From Kineosporia mesophila (GTDB taxonomy: Bacteria > Actinomycetota > Actinomycetes > Actinomycetales > Kineosporiaceae): DNA of 64,000 nt. The DNA lies in contig NZ_JAJOMA010000013.1 in assembly GCF_021129235.1 (NCBI RefSeq), positions 1-64,000 of the forward strand. The letters are read 5' to 3'. The stretch's first letter is position 1, and every line of letters begins with the position of its first letter. Below are positions 27,910 to 36,582 of this stretch, piece by piece. The translations under genes and the position numbers were made by a program. The notes under the pieces are model-generated. The model worked only from the letters and a program-made list of their open reading frames with translations, did no database searches and was not told where the DNA came from.

Positions 27910-28551
27910 ATGCCTGCCGAAACCACCCCCGACCCCACCACCGAGATCAGCGACCTGCCCTGGCTGGTCGTCGGACTCGGGAACCCGGGGGACAAGTACG
28001 CCCGGAACCGGCACAACGTCGGGCACCGGGTGGCCGACGAGCTGGTCGCCCGGATGGGAGGCCGTTTCGCCACCCATCGATCGCGGGCCCAGGTCCACGA
28101 CGGGCGCTGGGCGCCCACGGGCGGCCGGCCGGGAGCCCGGATGATCGTGGCCAAACCGAGCACGTACATGAACGAGTCGGGCGGCCCGGTGGCGGGACTG
28201 CTGCAGTTCTTCAAGCTGCCGGTGACCCGGCTCCTGGTGGTACACGACGAGCTCGACATCCCCTTCAGCGAGGTGCGGCTGAAGTGGGGCGGCGGCGAGG
28301 GCGGGCACAACGGCCTGCGGTCGATCAGTAAGTCAACGGGAAGTAAAGGCTACGGCCGCGTACGCCTCGGCATCGATCGTCCGCCCGGCCGGATGGACCC
28401 CGCCGACTACGTCCTGCGCGATGTCCCCGCTGCTCAGCGTGAAGAGCTGCTCCTCATGATCGGTGATGCCGCCGACGCGGTCGAGGAGCTCGCCCGGGCG
28501 GACTTTGCCCAGATCCAGGGTATTTACAACACGAAGAGTGGCAGTCGGTAG
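27910..28551 (+). CDS. pth: Peptidyl-tRNA hydrolase
   Basis: Pth releases peptides from peptidyl-tRNAs dropped by ribosomes. The 213-residue protein shows LVVGLGNPGDKYARNRHNVGHR (Asn and catalytic His), the KPSTYMNESG loop, VVHDELDIPFSEVRLKWGGGEGGHNGLRS in overlapping pieces with the catalytic Asp, and GYGRVRLGIDRP. ATG 27910 follows GGAG and begins after a 17-residue disordered stretch. It ends the conserved glmU-rplY-pth block; the polysaccharide locus follows. Confidence 0.95.
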   Translation: MPAETTPDPTTEISDLPWLVVGLGNPGDKYARNRHNVGHRVADELVARMGGRFATHRSRAQVHDGRWAPTGGRPGARMIVAKPSTYMNESGGPVAGLLQFFKLPVTRLLVVHDELDIPFSEVRLKWGGGEGGHNGLRSISKSTGSKGYGRVRLGIDRPPGRMDPADYVLRDVPAAQREELLLMIGDAADAVEELARADFAQIQGIYNTKSGSR

Positions 28552-28743
28552 CGCTGAGCCTTAACTGCGGAGTTGATGTTGTACAGGGCGTCTTTCATGG
28601 GTGAACTGTGAGCAACTGCCAGATGAAAGGGAACCAACCGCACTATATTCACTTAAGCCGGACAGATCGCCGCTGATCTCGTGGTTCAACATTCGCCTGC
28701 GTCGGTTTTGTATCAAGCGATTGTTAAGTCTAGGGGGACGTGG
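28552..28743 (+). promoter_or_regulatory. AT-richer promoter region of the polysaccharide operon
   Basis: The 190 bp between pth and the sugar transferase are noticeably richer in A and T than their surroundings. The word GTACAGGGC occurs at 28581, preceded by TAACT 19 nt upstream. A similar arrangement (TAACT, then GTACAGGGC at 39712) lies in front of the GT2 gene. This may be a shared promoter element; confidence is low. Confidence 0.3.
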
Positions 28744-30282
28744 ATGGCAGTCATGGAGCCCGGAGGCACCGTCGATCAGCTGACGCAGCTGGACGATGTG
28801 GTAGCTCGCCCCAGTGGTCCGCCCGGTACCGGCAGTGTTCCCCGGCAGCAGGTGCACAAGACCGGCCGGCACATCGGCGCGGGCAGCGCCGAGCCCGGAG
28901 CGACGATGCGTCGCTACCAGCGGATGGCGGTGGCCTCGGACGGCCTGGCCTCCCTCCTGGGGGGCGTGGCGGCGTCGGTGGTGCGGTTCGGTGAGCCCGC
29001 CCCGGCCTACATCGCCTTCACCCTGCTGCTGCCGTTCCTCTGGCTCGGCATCATCACCGCGCAGCGGGGTTACGAGCGCCGGTTCCTGGGCACCGGCCCG
29101 GAGGAGTACCGCCGCATCAATCAGGCCGGGCTGATGATGTTCTGCCTGATCGCCGTGGTCTCCTACGCGCTGCGCAGCGAGGTCGCCCGGGGCTACGTGT
29201 TCCTCGCCATCCCGGTGACCCTGCTGCTGACGCTGGCCTTCCGGCGTCAGCTGCGGGGCTGGATCTACCGGCTGCGCGACCGCGGCCTGGCGTTGCAGCG
29301 GGTCCTCGTGGTCGGCCGCGCCGACGTGGTCGTGTCGGTCATCGAGAAGCTGGACAACGAGCCGCAGCACGGCCTGGTCCCGGTCGGCGCCTGTGTGCCG
29401 TTCGTCGGGGTCGAGGTCTCGCACGTGAACGACGTCCCGGTGGTCGGCGATCCGGACCGGGTGCTCGACGCGGTGGAGGCCACCGGCGCCCACGTGGTCG
29501 CGGTCGTGTCCCACCCGGACCTGTCGGGCCAGGCGCTGCGGCGGCTGTCCTGGGCCCTGGAAGAGCGCGGGGTCGAGCTGATCGTCTCGCCGGGCATCAT
29601 CGAGGTGGCCGGCCCGAGGCTGTCCATCCGGCCGATCGCCGGCCTGTCGCTTCTGCACCTGGAACGTCCCTCGGCCAACGGCGGCCGGATGATGGGCAAG
29701 GTGGTCTTCGACCGGGTGGGCGCCCTGGTGCTCACTCTGGCAGCCCTGCCGCTGCTGATGCTGATCGCGGTGGCGATCAAGGTCACCGGTCCCGGTCCGG
29801 TGCTCTACCGGCAGACCCGGGTCGGAGCCGGCGGTCGCGAGTTCATGATGCTCAAGTTCCGCTCGATGGTGGTGGACGCCGACCAGCGCCGGGCCGCGTT
29901 GCTGACCCTCAGCGAGGGCAACGGCGTGCTGTTCAAACTGCGCAAGGACCCGCGGGTCACCCGGGTCGGCGGCCTGCTGCGCCGGCTCTCCCTGGACGAG
30001 CTGCCGCAGCTGCTCAACGTGGTGCGGGGAGACATGTCCCTGGTCGGGCCGCGTCCGCCGCTGCCCGAGGAGGTGGCCGCGTACAGCGACGACGCGACGC
30101 GGCGGCTGAAGGTGAAGCCCGGGCTCACCGGTCTCTGGCAGGTCAGCGGCCGGAGCGACCTGAACTGGGAGGAGTCGCTCCGTCTCGACCTGCGGTACAC
30201 CGACAACTGGTCGATCGCCCTGGACGTCACGATCTTGTGGCGAACCGTGCGCGCAGTGGTTCGTGGAGCTGGCGCTTACTGA
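28744..30282 (+). CDS. Polyprenyl glycosylphosphotransferase initiating polysaccharide synthesis
   Basis: This membrane enzyme transfers a sugar-phosphate from a nucleotide sugar to undecaprenyl phosphate, the first step of repeat-unit assembly. The 512-residue protein has four N-terminal membrane helices (about 65-185), a nucleotide-binding-like domain (about 190-300), another helix and the catalytic bacterial sugar transferase domain with YRQTRVGAGGREFMMLKFRSM, DELPQLLNV and SLVGPRPPLPEE, then LKVKPGLTGLWQVSGRS. ATG 28744 follows AGGGGG. It lies only 38 bp upstream of cysQ with no terminator between, so sugar transfer and sulfate activation genes share an operon. Confidence 0.93.
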   Translation: MAVMEPGGTVDQLTQLDDVVARPSGPPGTGSVPRQQVHKTGRHIGAGSAEPGATMRRYQRMAVASDGLASLLGGVAASVVRFGEPAPAYIAFTLLLPFLWLGIITAQRGYERRFLGTGPEEYRRINQAGLMMFCLIAVVSYALRSEVARGYVFLAIPVTLLLTLAFRRQLRGWIYRLRDRGLALQRVLVVGRADVVVSVIEKLDNEPQHGLVPVGACVPFVGVEVSHVNDVPVVGDPDRVLDAVEATGAHVVAVVSHPDLSGQALRRLSWALEERGVELIVSPGIIEVAGPRLSIRPIAGLSLLHLERPSANGGRMMGKVVFDRVGALVLTLAALPLLMLIAVAIKVTGPGPVLYRQTRVGAGGREFMMLKFRSMVVDADQRRAALLTLSEGNGVLFKLRKDPRVTRVGGLLRRLSLDELPQLLNVVRGDMSLVGPRPPLPEEVAAYSDDATRRLKVKPGLTGLWQVSGRSDLNWEESLRLDLRYTDNWSIALDVTILWRTVRAVVRGAGAY

Positions 30283-30320
30283 GAGAATGCCCGCTCAGCT
30301 GTGCTGCGAAGGGAACTGCG

Positions 30321-31091
30321 ATGACGATCGAGCCCAGGGGGGACGACGCGCGTCTTGCCCGCCATCTGGCTCATGCGGCCGGCCTCGCCCTGCTTGAGGA
30401 GCGAACCGGTACGGCAGAGGGCAAGGCGCTGAAAGACGCCGGTGACGCGCGCGCCCAGGCGGTACTCGCCGCGCTGCTGGCGGAACACCGGCCCGGCGAC
30501 GCGGTGCTCAGCGAGGAGGCCGCCGACTCGGCCGCCCGCCTGAGCGCGGAACGGGTCTGGATCATCGACCCGCTGGACGGCACCCGGGAGTTCTCCGAGC
30601 GGCCGCGCACCGACTGGGCCGTGCACGTGGCGTTCTGGGAGAAGGGCGAGCTGGCCTCCGGCGCCATCGCCCTGCCCGCCCGCGACGTCGTCTACGGCAC
30701 CGACGAGCCGCCGGTGCTGCCGCCGCGGCCCGAGGGCCCGATCCGTCTGGCCGTGAGCCGTTCCCGTCCGCCGGCCTTTGTCACCGAGGTGGCGCAGGAG
30801 CTCGGCGCGGAACTGGTGCCGATGGGTTCGGCCGGGGTGAAGTGTTCCAGCGTGTGGACCGGTGAGGCCGACGCCTATCTGCACGCCGGTGGGCAGTTCG
30901 AGTGGGACAGCGCCGCGCCGGTGGCCGTGGCCCGGGCCGCGGGCCTGCACACCAGCCGGATCGACGGTTCGCCCCTGGTCTACAACCGGGCCGACCCGCA
31001 GCTCCCCGACCTCCTTGTGTGCCGCACAGAGTTCGCTGAGAAAATCCTGGCCACTGTTGCCCGCCACATTCCTGAGGTGATCGCCCGATGA
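30321..31091 (+). CDS. cysQ: 3'(2'),5'-bisphosphate nucleotidase (CysQ-like)
   Basis: CysQ removes a phosphate from PAP, the by-product of PAPS-dependent sulfation or sulfate reduction, or from PAPS itself. The 256-residue inositol-monophosphatase-fold protein has SEEAAD, the metal site WIIDPLDGTREF and the C-terminal GGQFEWDSAAPVAVARAAG. ATG 30321 follows AAGGGA. Its stop overlaps the cysD ATG (ATGA). The tight order sugar transferase-cysQ-cysD-cysN suggests PAPS turnover serving polysaccharide sulfation. Confidence 0.9.
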   Translation: MTIEPRGDDARLARHLAHAAGLALLEERTGTAEGKALKDAGDARAQAVLAALLAEHRPGDAVLSEEAADSAARLSAERVWIIDPLDGTREFSERPRTDWAVHVAFWEKGELASGAIALPARDVVYGTDEPPVLPPRPEGPIRLAVSRSRPPAFVTEVAQELGAELVPMGSAGVKCSSVWTGEADAYLHAGGQFEWDSAAPVAVARAAGLHTSRIDGSPLVYNRADPQLPDLLVCRTEFAEKILATVARHIPEVIAR

Positions 31092-31996
31092 GCGCGTCGG
31101 AGTACCGGCTCACTCAGCTACAGACGCTGGAAGCCGAGTCCATCCACATCATCCGGGAGGTGGTGGCCGAGCTCGAGCGCCCCGTCCTGCTGTTCAGTGG
31201 AGGCAAGGACTCGATCGTCATGCTCCGCCTGGCGGAAAAGGCGTTCTTCCCGGCCCGCATCCCGTTCCCGGTGATGCACGTCGACACCGGCCACAACTTC
31301 CAGGAGGTCCTGGACTTCCGGGACCGCCGGGTGTCCGAGCTCGGCGTGCAGCTGATCGTGGCCAGCGTGCCCGAGGCCCTCGACCGCGGCCTGGTCAGCG
31401 AGCCGCCGGACGGCACCCGTAACCGCATCCAGACCCCGGTGCTGCTGGACGCTCTCGAGAAGTACCGCTTCACCGCGGCTTTCGGTGGCGCCCGGCGCGA
31501 CGAGGACAAGGCCCGGGCCAAGGAGCGGGTGTTCTCGTTCCGCGACGAGTTCGGCCAGTGGGACCCCAAGAACCAGCGTCCCGAGCTCTGGAACACCTAC
31601 AACGGCCGGATCCAGATGGGCGAGAACATCCGGGTCTTCCCGCTGTCCAACTGGACCGAGCTGGACATCTGGCAGTATGTCAAGCACGAGCAGATCGCCC
31701 TGCCGTCGATCTACTTCGCCCACCGGCGTGAGGTGTTCGACCGGGGCGGCATGCTCTACGGCGTGCACGAGGTGTGCCGGCCGAAGGCCGGTGAGGAGGT
31801 CTTCACCGAGACCGTCCGCTACCGCACCGTCGGCGACGCCAGCCTGACCGCCGCCGTCCGCAGCGACGCGGACACGCTCGAGGCGATCATCGACGAGGTC
31901 GCGTCCACCCGGATCACCGAGCGCGGCGCCACTCGCGGCGACGACAAGTTCAGCGAGGCCGCCATGGAAGACCGCAAGCGTGAGGGGTACTTCTGA
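31088..31996 (+). CDS. cysD: Sulfate adenylyltransferase subunit 2
   Basis: CysD is the catalytic ATP-sulfurylase subunit forming adenosine phosphosulfate from ATP and sulfate. The 302-residue protein carries the PP-loop SGGKDS (37-42), HVDTGHNFQEV, RNRIQTPVLLDAL and GARRDEDKARAKER, the standard signature. Length is typical. Its start overlaps cysQ and its stop overlaps cysN by one base, indicating translational coupling. Confidence 0.96.
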   Translation: MSASEYRLTQLQTLEAESIHIIREVVAELERPVLLFSGGKDSIVMLRLAEKAFFPARIPFPVMHVDTGHNFQEVLDFRDRRVSELGVQLIVASVPEALDRGLVSEPPDGTRNRIQTPVLLDALEKYRFTAAFGGARRDEDKARAKERVFSFRDEFGQWDPKNQRPELWNTYNGRIQMGENIRVFPLSNWTELDIWQYVKHEQIALPSIYFAHRREVFDRGGMLYGVHEVCRPKAGEEVFTETVRYRTVGDASLTAAVRSDADTLEAIIDEVASTRITERGATRGDDKFSEAAMEDRKREGYF

Positions 31997-33258
31997 TGCC
32001 GCCGACAATGGACATGCTGCGGTTCGCCACCGCCGGATCGGTGGACGACGGCAAGAGCACCCTGATCGGGCGGCTGCTGTTCGACTCCAAGTCGATCTTC
32101 GAGGACCAGCTCAGCGCGGTCGAGGCGGCCAGCACGGCCAAGGGTGACGACTACGTGAACCTGGCGCTGCTCACCGACGGCCTGCGGGCCGAGCGGGAGC
32201 AGGGCATCACGATCGACGTGGCCTACCGGTACTTCGCCACTCCGCGGCGGAAGTTCATCATCGCCGACACCCCGGGGCACATCCAGTACACCCGGAACAT
32301 GGTCACCGGTGCCTCCACCGCCGACCTGGCCATCATTCTGGTGGACGCGCGCAAGGGCCTGGTCGAGCAGAGTCGCCGGCACGCGTTCCTCGCCACCCTG
32401 CTGCGGGTGCCGCACCTGGTGCTCGCCGTGAACAAGATGGACCTCGTGGACTACTCGCAGGAGGTCTACGACGAGATCAGCGACGAGTTCACCCGTTTCG
32501 CGGACAAGCTCAACGTCTCCGACCTCACGGTGATCCCGCTGTCGGCGCTCAAGGGCGACAACATCGTCACTCGCTCGGCGAACATGCCCTGGTACGAAGG
32601 GCCTTCGCTGCTGCACCACCTGGAGCACGTGCACGTGTCCAGTGACCGCAACCTGATCGACGTGCGGTTCCCGGTGCAGTACGTGATCCGCCCGCAGTCG
32701 AGCCAGTACCCCGACTACCGGGGCTACGCGGGCACGGTGGCCAGCGGCACGCTCAAGGCCGGTGACGAGATCATGGTGCTGCCCTCCGGTTTCACCAGCA
32801 CTATCGCCGCGGTGGAGACCGCCGACGGTCCGGTGGCCGAGGCGTTCCCGCCGATGGCCGTCACGGTGCGGCTCAACGACGAGATCGACATCTCGCGGGG
32901 CGACATGATCTGCCGCCCGCAGAACGCGCCCAAGGTCGCGCAGAACATCGACGCGATGATCTGCTGGATGGCCGACGACGCGCTGCGGCCGGGCCGGAAG
33001 CTGGCCATCAAGCACACCTCCCGCAGCGCCCGGGCCGTGGTGAAGGACCTCGAATACCGCCTCGACGTCAACACCCTGCACCGCGACCCGGCCGCGACCG
33101 AGCTGAACCTGAACGACATCGGCCGGATCCGCCTGCGCACCACGCAGCCGCTGCTGTGCGACGAGTACGCCCGGAACCGGGAGACCGGCGGGTTCATCCT
33201 GATCGACGAGAACACCAACCGCACGGTCGGCGCCGGGATGATCACCTCGGCCGACTGA
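31996..33258 (+). CDS. cysN: Sulfate adenylyltransferase subunit 1 (GTPase)
   Basis: CysN couples GTP hydrolysis to APS synthesis by CysD. The 420-residue elongation-factor-like GTPase has GSVDDGKS (14-21), EREQGITIDVAYRYF, DTPGHIQYTRNM and NKMD, followed by two beta-barrel domains. There is no fused CysC (APS kinase) domain, and no cysC or cysH gene is nearby, so PAPS must be completed elsewhere. A strong terminator follows, ending the four-gene operon. Confidence 0.95.
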   Translation: MPPTMDMLRFATAGSVDDGKSTLIGRLLFDSKSIFEDQLSAVEAASTAKGDDYVNLALLTDGLRAEREQGITIDVAYRYFATPRRKFIIADTPGHIQYTRNMVTGASTADLAIILVDARKGLVEQSRRHAFLATLLRVPHLVLAVNKMDLVDYSQEVYDEISDEFTRFADKLNVSDLTVIPLSALKGDNIVTRSANMPWYEGPSLLHHLEHVHVSSDRNLIDVRFPVQYVIRPQSSQYPDYRGYAGTVASGTLKAGDEIMVLPSGFTSTIAAVETADGPVAEAFPPMAVTVRLNDEIDISRGDMICRPQNAPKVAQNIDAMICWMADDALRPGRKLAIKHTSRSARAVVKDLEYRLDVNTLHRDPAATELNLNDIGRIRLRTTQPLLCDEYARNRETGGFILIDENTNRTVGAGMITSAD

Positions 33259-33270
33259 CGCAGCACCCCC

Positions 33271-33307
33271 CGAGAGGCGTCCCCGCAACCGGCGGGGGCG
33301 CCTCTCG
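33271..33307 (+). terminator. Terminator after cysN
   Basis: CGAGAGGCG pairs with CGCCTCTCG and continues inward with CCCCGC/GCGGGG around AACC-G. It begins 12 bp after the stop. Confidence 0.85.
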
Positions 33308-33461
33308 TGCGTCCGGGCCCAGGTGGTCAGGGGTGAAACGTGGGGTTAATGCACCCTGAAGTTAAATTCGACGGTTTGCACCACACGCCCCACTTTGTCC
33401 TCTTACTCTGACTCCGCGGAGCCACTTCCATCCGCCGGTATCACGGCTACGGGGGCAGAGC

Positions 33462-36404
33462 ATGGGGTTCAGACGCACCATCAGCAGTCTGGTCATCGCA
33501 GGGGTCGCGGCCACCGCCCTGGCCTTCGTCGCCGCCTCTCCGGCACACGCCGTCGTCGTGCCCCGGGACGGTACGAGCTCCGGCCGGGCGGCCGCCTCCT
33601 GCTGGGAGATCAAGCAGAACGACCCGGCGTCCGCCGACGGCATCTACTGGCTCCAGACCCCCGAACTGATTGCGCCGCAGCAGTTCTACTGCGACCAGAC
33701 CACCGACGGCGGCGGCTGGGTCCTGATCGGCCGGGGCCGCGACGGCTGGCAGTGGCTGCCGAACGGTCAGGGCAGCGTCGCCAACCTCCGCAACGTTCCC
33801 ACCGGCACGGGAGCCTTCGCCGTGGCCACGCTGCCCGGTGACACCGTGCAGGGCCTGCTGGGCGGCACCCGGGTGGACGCCCTCACCGACGGCGTGCGGG
33901 TGCGCCGCGCCACCAACACCACCGGCACGACCTGGCAGGAGATGCGCCTGCTGGCCAGGAACCGGGCCGACTGGACCTGGGCTGTCGGCGGTGGGGTGCT
34001 GCTGAACTCGATCCGGGTCGGCACCACCAGCTACACCGCGGCCAACAGCCAGAGCTGGGGCACCGACCAGAACTACCTGCGCCTGACCACGACCTCGCTC
34101 CAGACACACAACTACCGCTCCGGCTTCTCCTACGGCTCGAACATCAGCGGGGTGAACAACTCCACGAGCTATCTGTGGATGTACGCCAGTGAGCGGGCGG
34201 CCCTGCCGTTCACCCAGGTGTTCCTCCGGCCCCGGATCACTTCCCCGGCGTACACCGCGATCGGTGACCCGGGAACCGACGCCAGCACCGTGCGTCCTCT
34301 GCTGGCGAACCGCACCTCGGACGACACCCCTTGGGGCGTGACCGGTCTCGCCACCGGAGGCGCCGCCGGGGAGGTCACCGAGGTGGAGGACTTCGCCTTC
34401 ATCGGTGACACCGCCTACGTGGCGGGCAAATTCCGGTACGTGAAGCACGGGTCGACCGGTGAGCAGATCGAGCAGTCCTACCTGGCGGCCTTCGACGTGG
34501 ATACGGGGGAGTGGCGGGAGAACTTCCGGCCTACCCTGGATGCCACCGCCTGGTCGCTCGCGGCCAGTCCCGACGGGACGAAACTGTTCGTGGGCGGCGA
34601 GTTCACGAACGTCAACGGGGTCGCGCAGACCGAAGGCGTGGCCGCGCTCGACCCGGACACCGGGGCCCCCGTGGCCGGCTGGCGGGCCTATGCCGCCTAC
34701 GAGGGCGCGGACACCCCGAACGTGCGGTCCATCGACGTGCAGGGGGGCTGGCTCTACCTGGGCGGCCGGTTCAACCGGGTGGCGGGCGGCACGACCATGG
34801 ACTCGCCGCTGACGCTGCGCAGCATGGCCCGTACCAACCTGACCGACGGCACCCCCGACGGCGCCTGGAAGCCGCACGTGGACGGCACGGTGTTCGAGCT
34901 GGACGCCTCCGGGCAGGGCGACCGGGTCTATCTGGTGGGCAATTTCAACAACGTCAACTTCACCTCGTCGCCGATGCAGGGCGTGGTCTCGACCGAGGCC
35001 GGTGCCGCCAGCGTGCCCGGGCTCTCGCCGTCGGTGGTGGCCGCGGGCTCCGGCACCAGCACCTACCAGCAGACGATCCTCGAGGTCGGCCAGGACGTCT
35101 GGCAGGGCGGCTCGCAGCACATCCTGAGCAAGTACGACCGCGACGCGTACAGCTTCATCAGCGGCAACATCACCCGTAACGGCGGTGACTTCCAGGCTCT
35201 GGCCGAGAAGGACGGCGTGATCTACGGCGCCTGCCACTGCCTGAACTTCTCCTACTCCGGCACCACCAACTACAGCAACCCGATCACGGCCGCCACCGAC
35301 GTCAACAGCATCCGGTTCATCGGAGCCTGGGACGAGCAGACCGGGGCGTTCATCCCGCAGTTCTACGTCTCCAGCCTGTCGGCCCGGAACGACATGGGGC
35401 CCTGGGCCCTGAAGAACGGCCCGGACGGATGTCTGTGGTTCGGCGGCGACTTCACCGCCGGTTCGTACACCGGCACCACCCAGCAGTGGCTCGGCGGGTT
35501 CGGCAAGCTCTGCGCCCGCGACACCACGGCCCCCGAGGTGCCGACCGGGCTGACGAACGGTCTCACCCCCTCCGGGGTGCAGCTCACCTGGTCGGCGTCC
35601 GGCGGATCGCCCTCGGGGTACGAGGTGCTGCGCGACGACCGGGTGGTCGCGACGGTCACGGGGACCACCTGGACCGATCCGGACGGCGCGGGAACGGCCC
35701 GCTACTGGGTGCGGGCCATCGACGCCACGGGTAACCGTTCCGCCTCCACCCCGGTCAGCGTGGTTGAGGAACCGCCCGGCCCGGCCACCGGGGACGTGCT
35801 GTACGAGAACGACTTCAGCGGTGCCACCGACTGGCCGGCCGACTGGGCCACCTCCGGCAGCAACGGCAGCGCCACCGTCGCCGACGACGCCGGGGTGCTC
35901 TCCTTCGACGACGTCTCCGGGGCCTACGTGCGGGCCCAGCTGTCCGGCCCGGCCGCGGCCGGGGACACCGAACTGCTGACGTCGTTCACCTGGCAGCAGG
36001 CCACGGCCGGCTCGTTCCTCTCCGTCTTCCTGAGAGGCTCGGGCGGCTGGCAGAATTCGTACCGGCCGAAGAATGGTTATGGTCTGCAACTGTCTCCGAC
36101 CACGGGCACCGTGTACGTTCTCAAGTCGGTCAACGGGGTCTCCACGACGCTCGCCTCGGCCGCCAATGCCCAGACCGTCGGCACCGGCAAACAATGGCTC
36201 CGGATACAGGCGCAGGGATCGACGATCCGGTTCCGTATCTGGTCCGACCAGAGCCCGGAACCGAATACCTGGAATTCGACGGTGACAGATTCTGATGTCA
36301 CTCTTGACGGGCAGGTTTTCGTCTCCCTGAACCGCTCGTCCGCCAATTCCGGGTCCAAGAGCGTCGTACTGGACGACCTGAAACTGACCGGCTTTCCCGA
36401 GTGA
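33462..36404 (+). CDS. Secreted fibrinogen-like / beta-propeller / Fn3 protein
   Basis: The 980-residue secreted protein has a signal peptide cleaved near AHA30. Residues about 47-270 resemble a bacterial fibrinogen-related domain: CWEIKQ, then FYCDQTTDGGGWVLIGRG (C47 and C77, GGGW at 83-86). Residues about 290-690 hold repeated VAGKF, VGGEFTNVNG, LGGRFNRV and VGNFNNVNF units of a beta-propeller type. A fibronectin type III domain follows (about 690-770) and a LamG/concanavalin-like domain ends it (about 780-980). No enzyme motif is seen. Such FReD domains bind sugars or proteins, so a glycan-binding surface role fits the locus. ATG 33462 follows GGGGGCAG. Confidence 0.85.
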   Translation: MGFRRTISSLVIAGVAATALAFVAASPAHAVVVPRDGTSSGRAAASCWEIKQNDPASADGIYWLQTPELIAPQQFYCDQTTDGGGWVLIGRGRDGWQWLPNGQGSVANLRNVPTGTGAFAVATLPGDTVQGLLGGTRVDALTDGVRVRRATNTTGTTWQEMRLLARNRADWTWAVGGGVLLNSIRVGTTSYTAANSQSWGTDQNYLRLTTTSLQTHNYRSGFSYGSNISGVNNSTSYLWMYASERAALPFTQVFLRPRITSPAYTAIGDPGTDASTVRPLLANRTSDDTPWGVTGLATGGAAGEVTEVEDFAFIGDTAYVAGKFRYVKHGSTGEQIEQSYLAAFDVDTGEWRENFRPTLDATAWSLAASPDGTKLFVGGEFTNVNGVAQTEGVAALDPDTGAPVAGWRAYAAYEGADTPNVRSIDVQGGWLYLGGRFNRVAGGTTMDSPLTLRSMARTNLTDGTPDGAWKPHVDGTVFELDASGQGDRVYLVGNFNNVNFTSSPMQGVVSTEAGAASVPGLSPSVVAAGSGTSTYQQTILEVGQDVWQGGSQHILSKYDRDAYSFISGNITRNGGDFQALAEKDGVIYGACHCLNFSYSGTTNYSNPITAATDVNSIRFIGAWDEQTGAFIPQFYVSSLSARNDMGPWALKNGPDGCLWFGGDFTAGSYTGTTQQWLGGFGKLCARDTTAPEVPTGLTNGLTPSGVQLTWSASGGSPSGYEVLRDDRVVATVTGTTWTDPDGAGTARYWVRAIDATGNRSASTPVSVVEEPPGPATGDVLYENDFSGATDWPADWATSGSNGSATVADDAGVLSFDDVSGAYVRAQLSGPAAAGDTELLTSFTWQQATAGSFLSVFLRGSGGWQNSYRPKNGYGLQLSPTTGTVYVLKSVNGVSTTLASAANAQTVGTGKQWLRIQAQGSTIRFRIWSDQSPEPNTWNSTVTDSDVTLDGQVFVSLNRSSANSGSKSVVLDDLKLTGFPE

Positions 36405-36582
36405 TCCGGGCAAAAAACTGCTAAGTCGACCCAAAATCCGTCCGAACGTTTCCCGGACGTCGCTGAATGCCTTGCGGCTGCACATTCATTCTCGGTAAGA
36501 AAAGCCGTCCCGGTCGGCACGGGGAAATCAGCCGGCCGGGTTCAGCCGACATTCGAACGGCGACACACGGGAGATTCGAACA

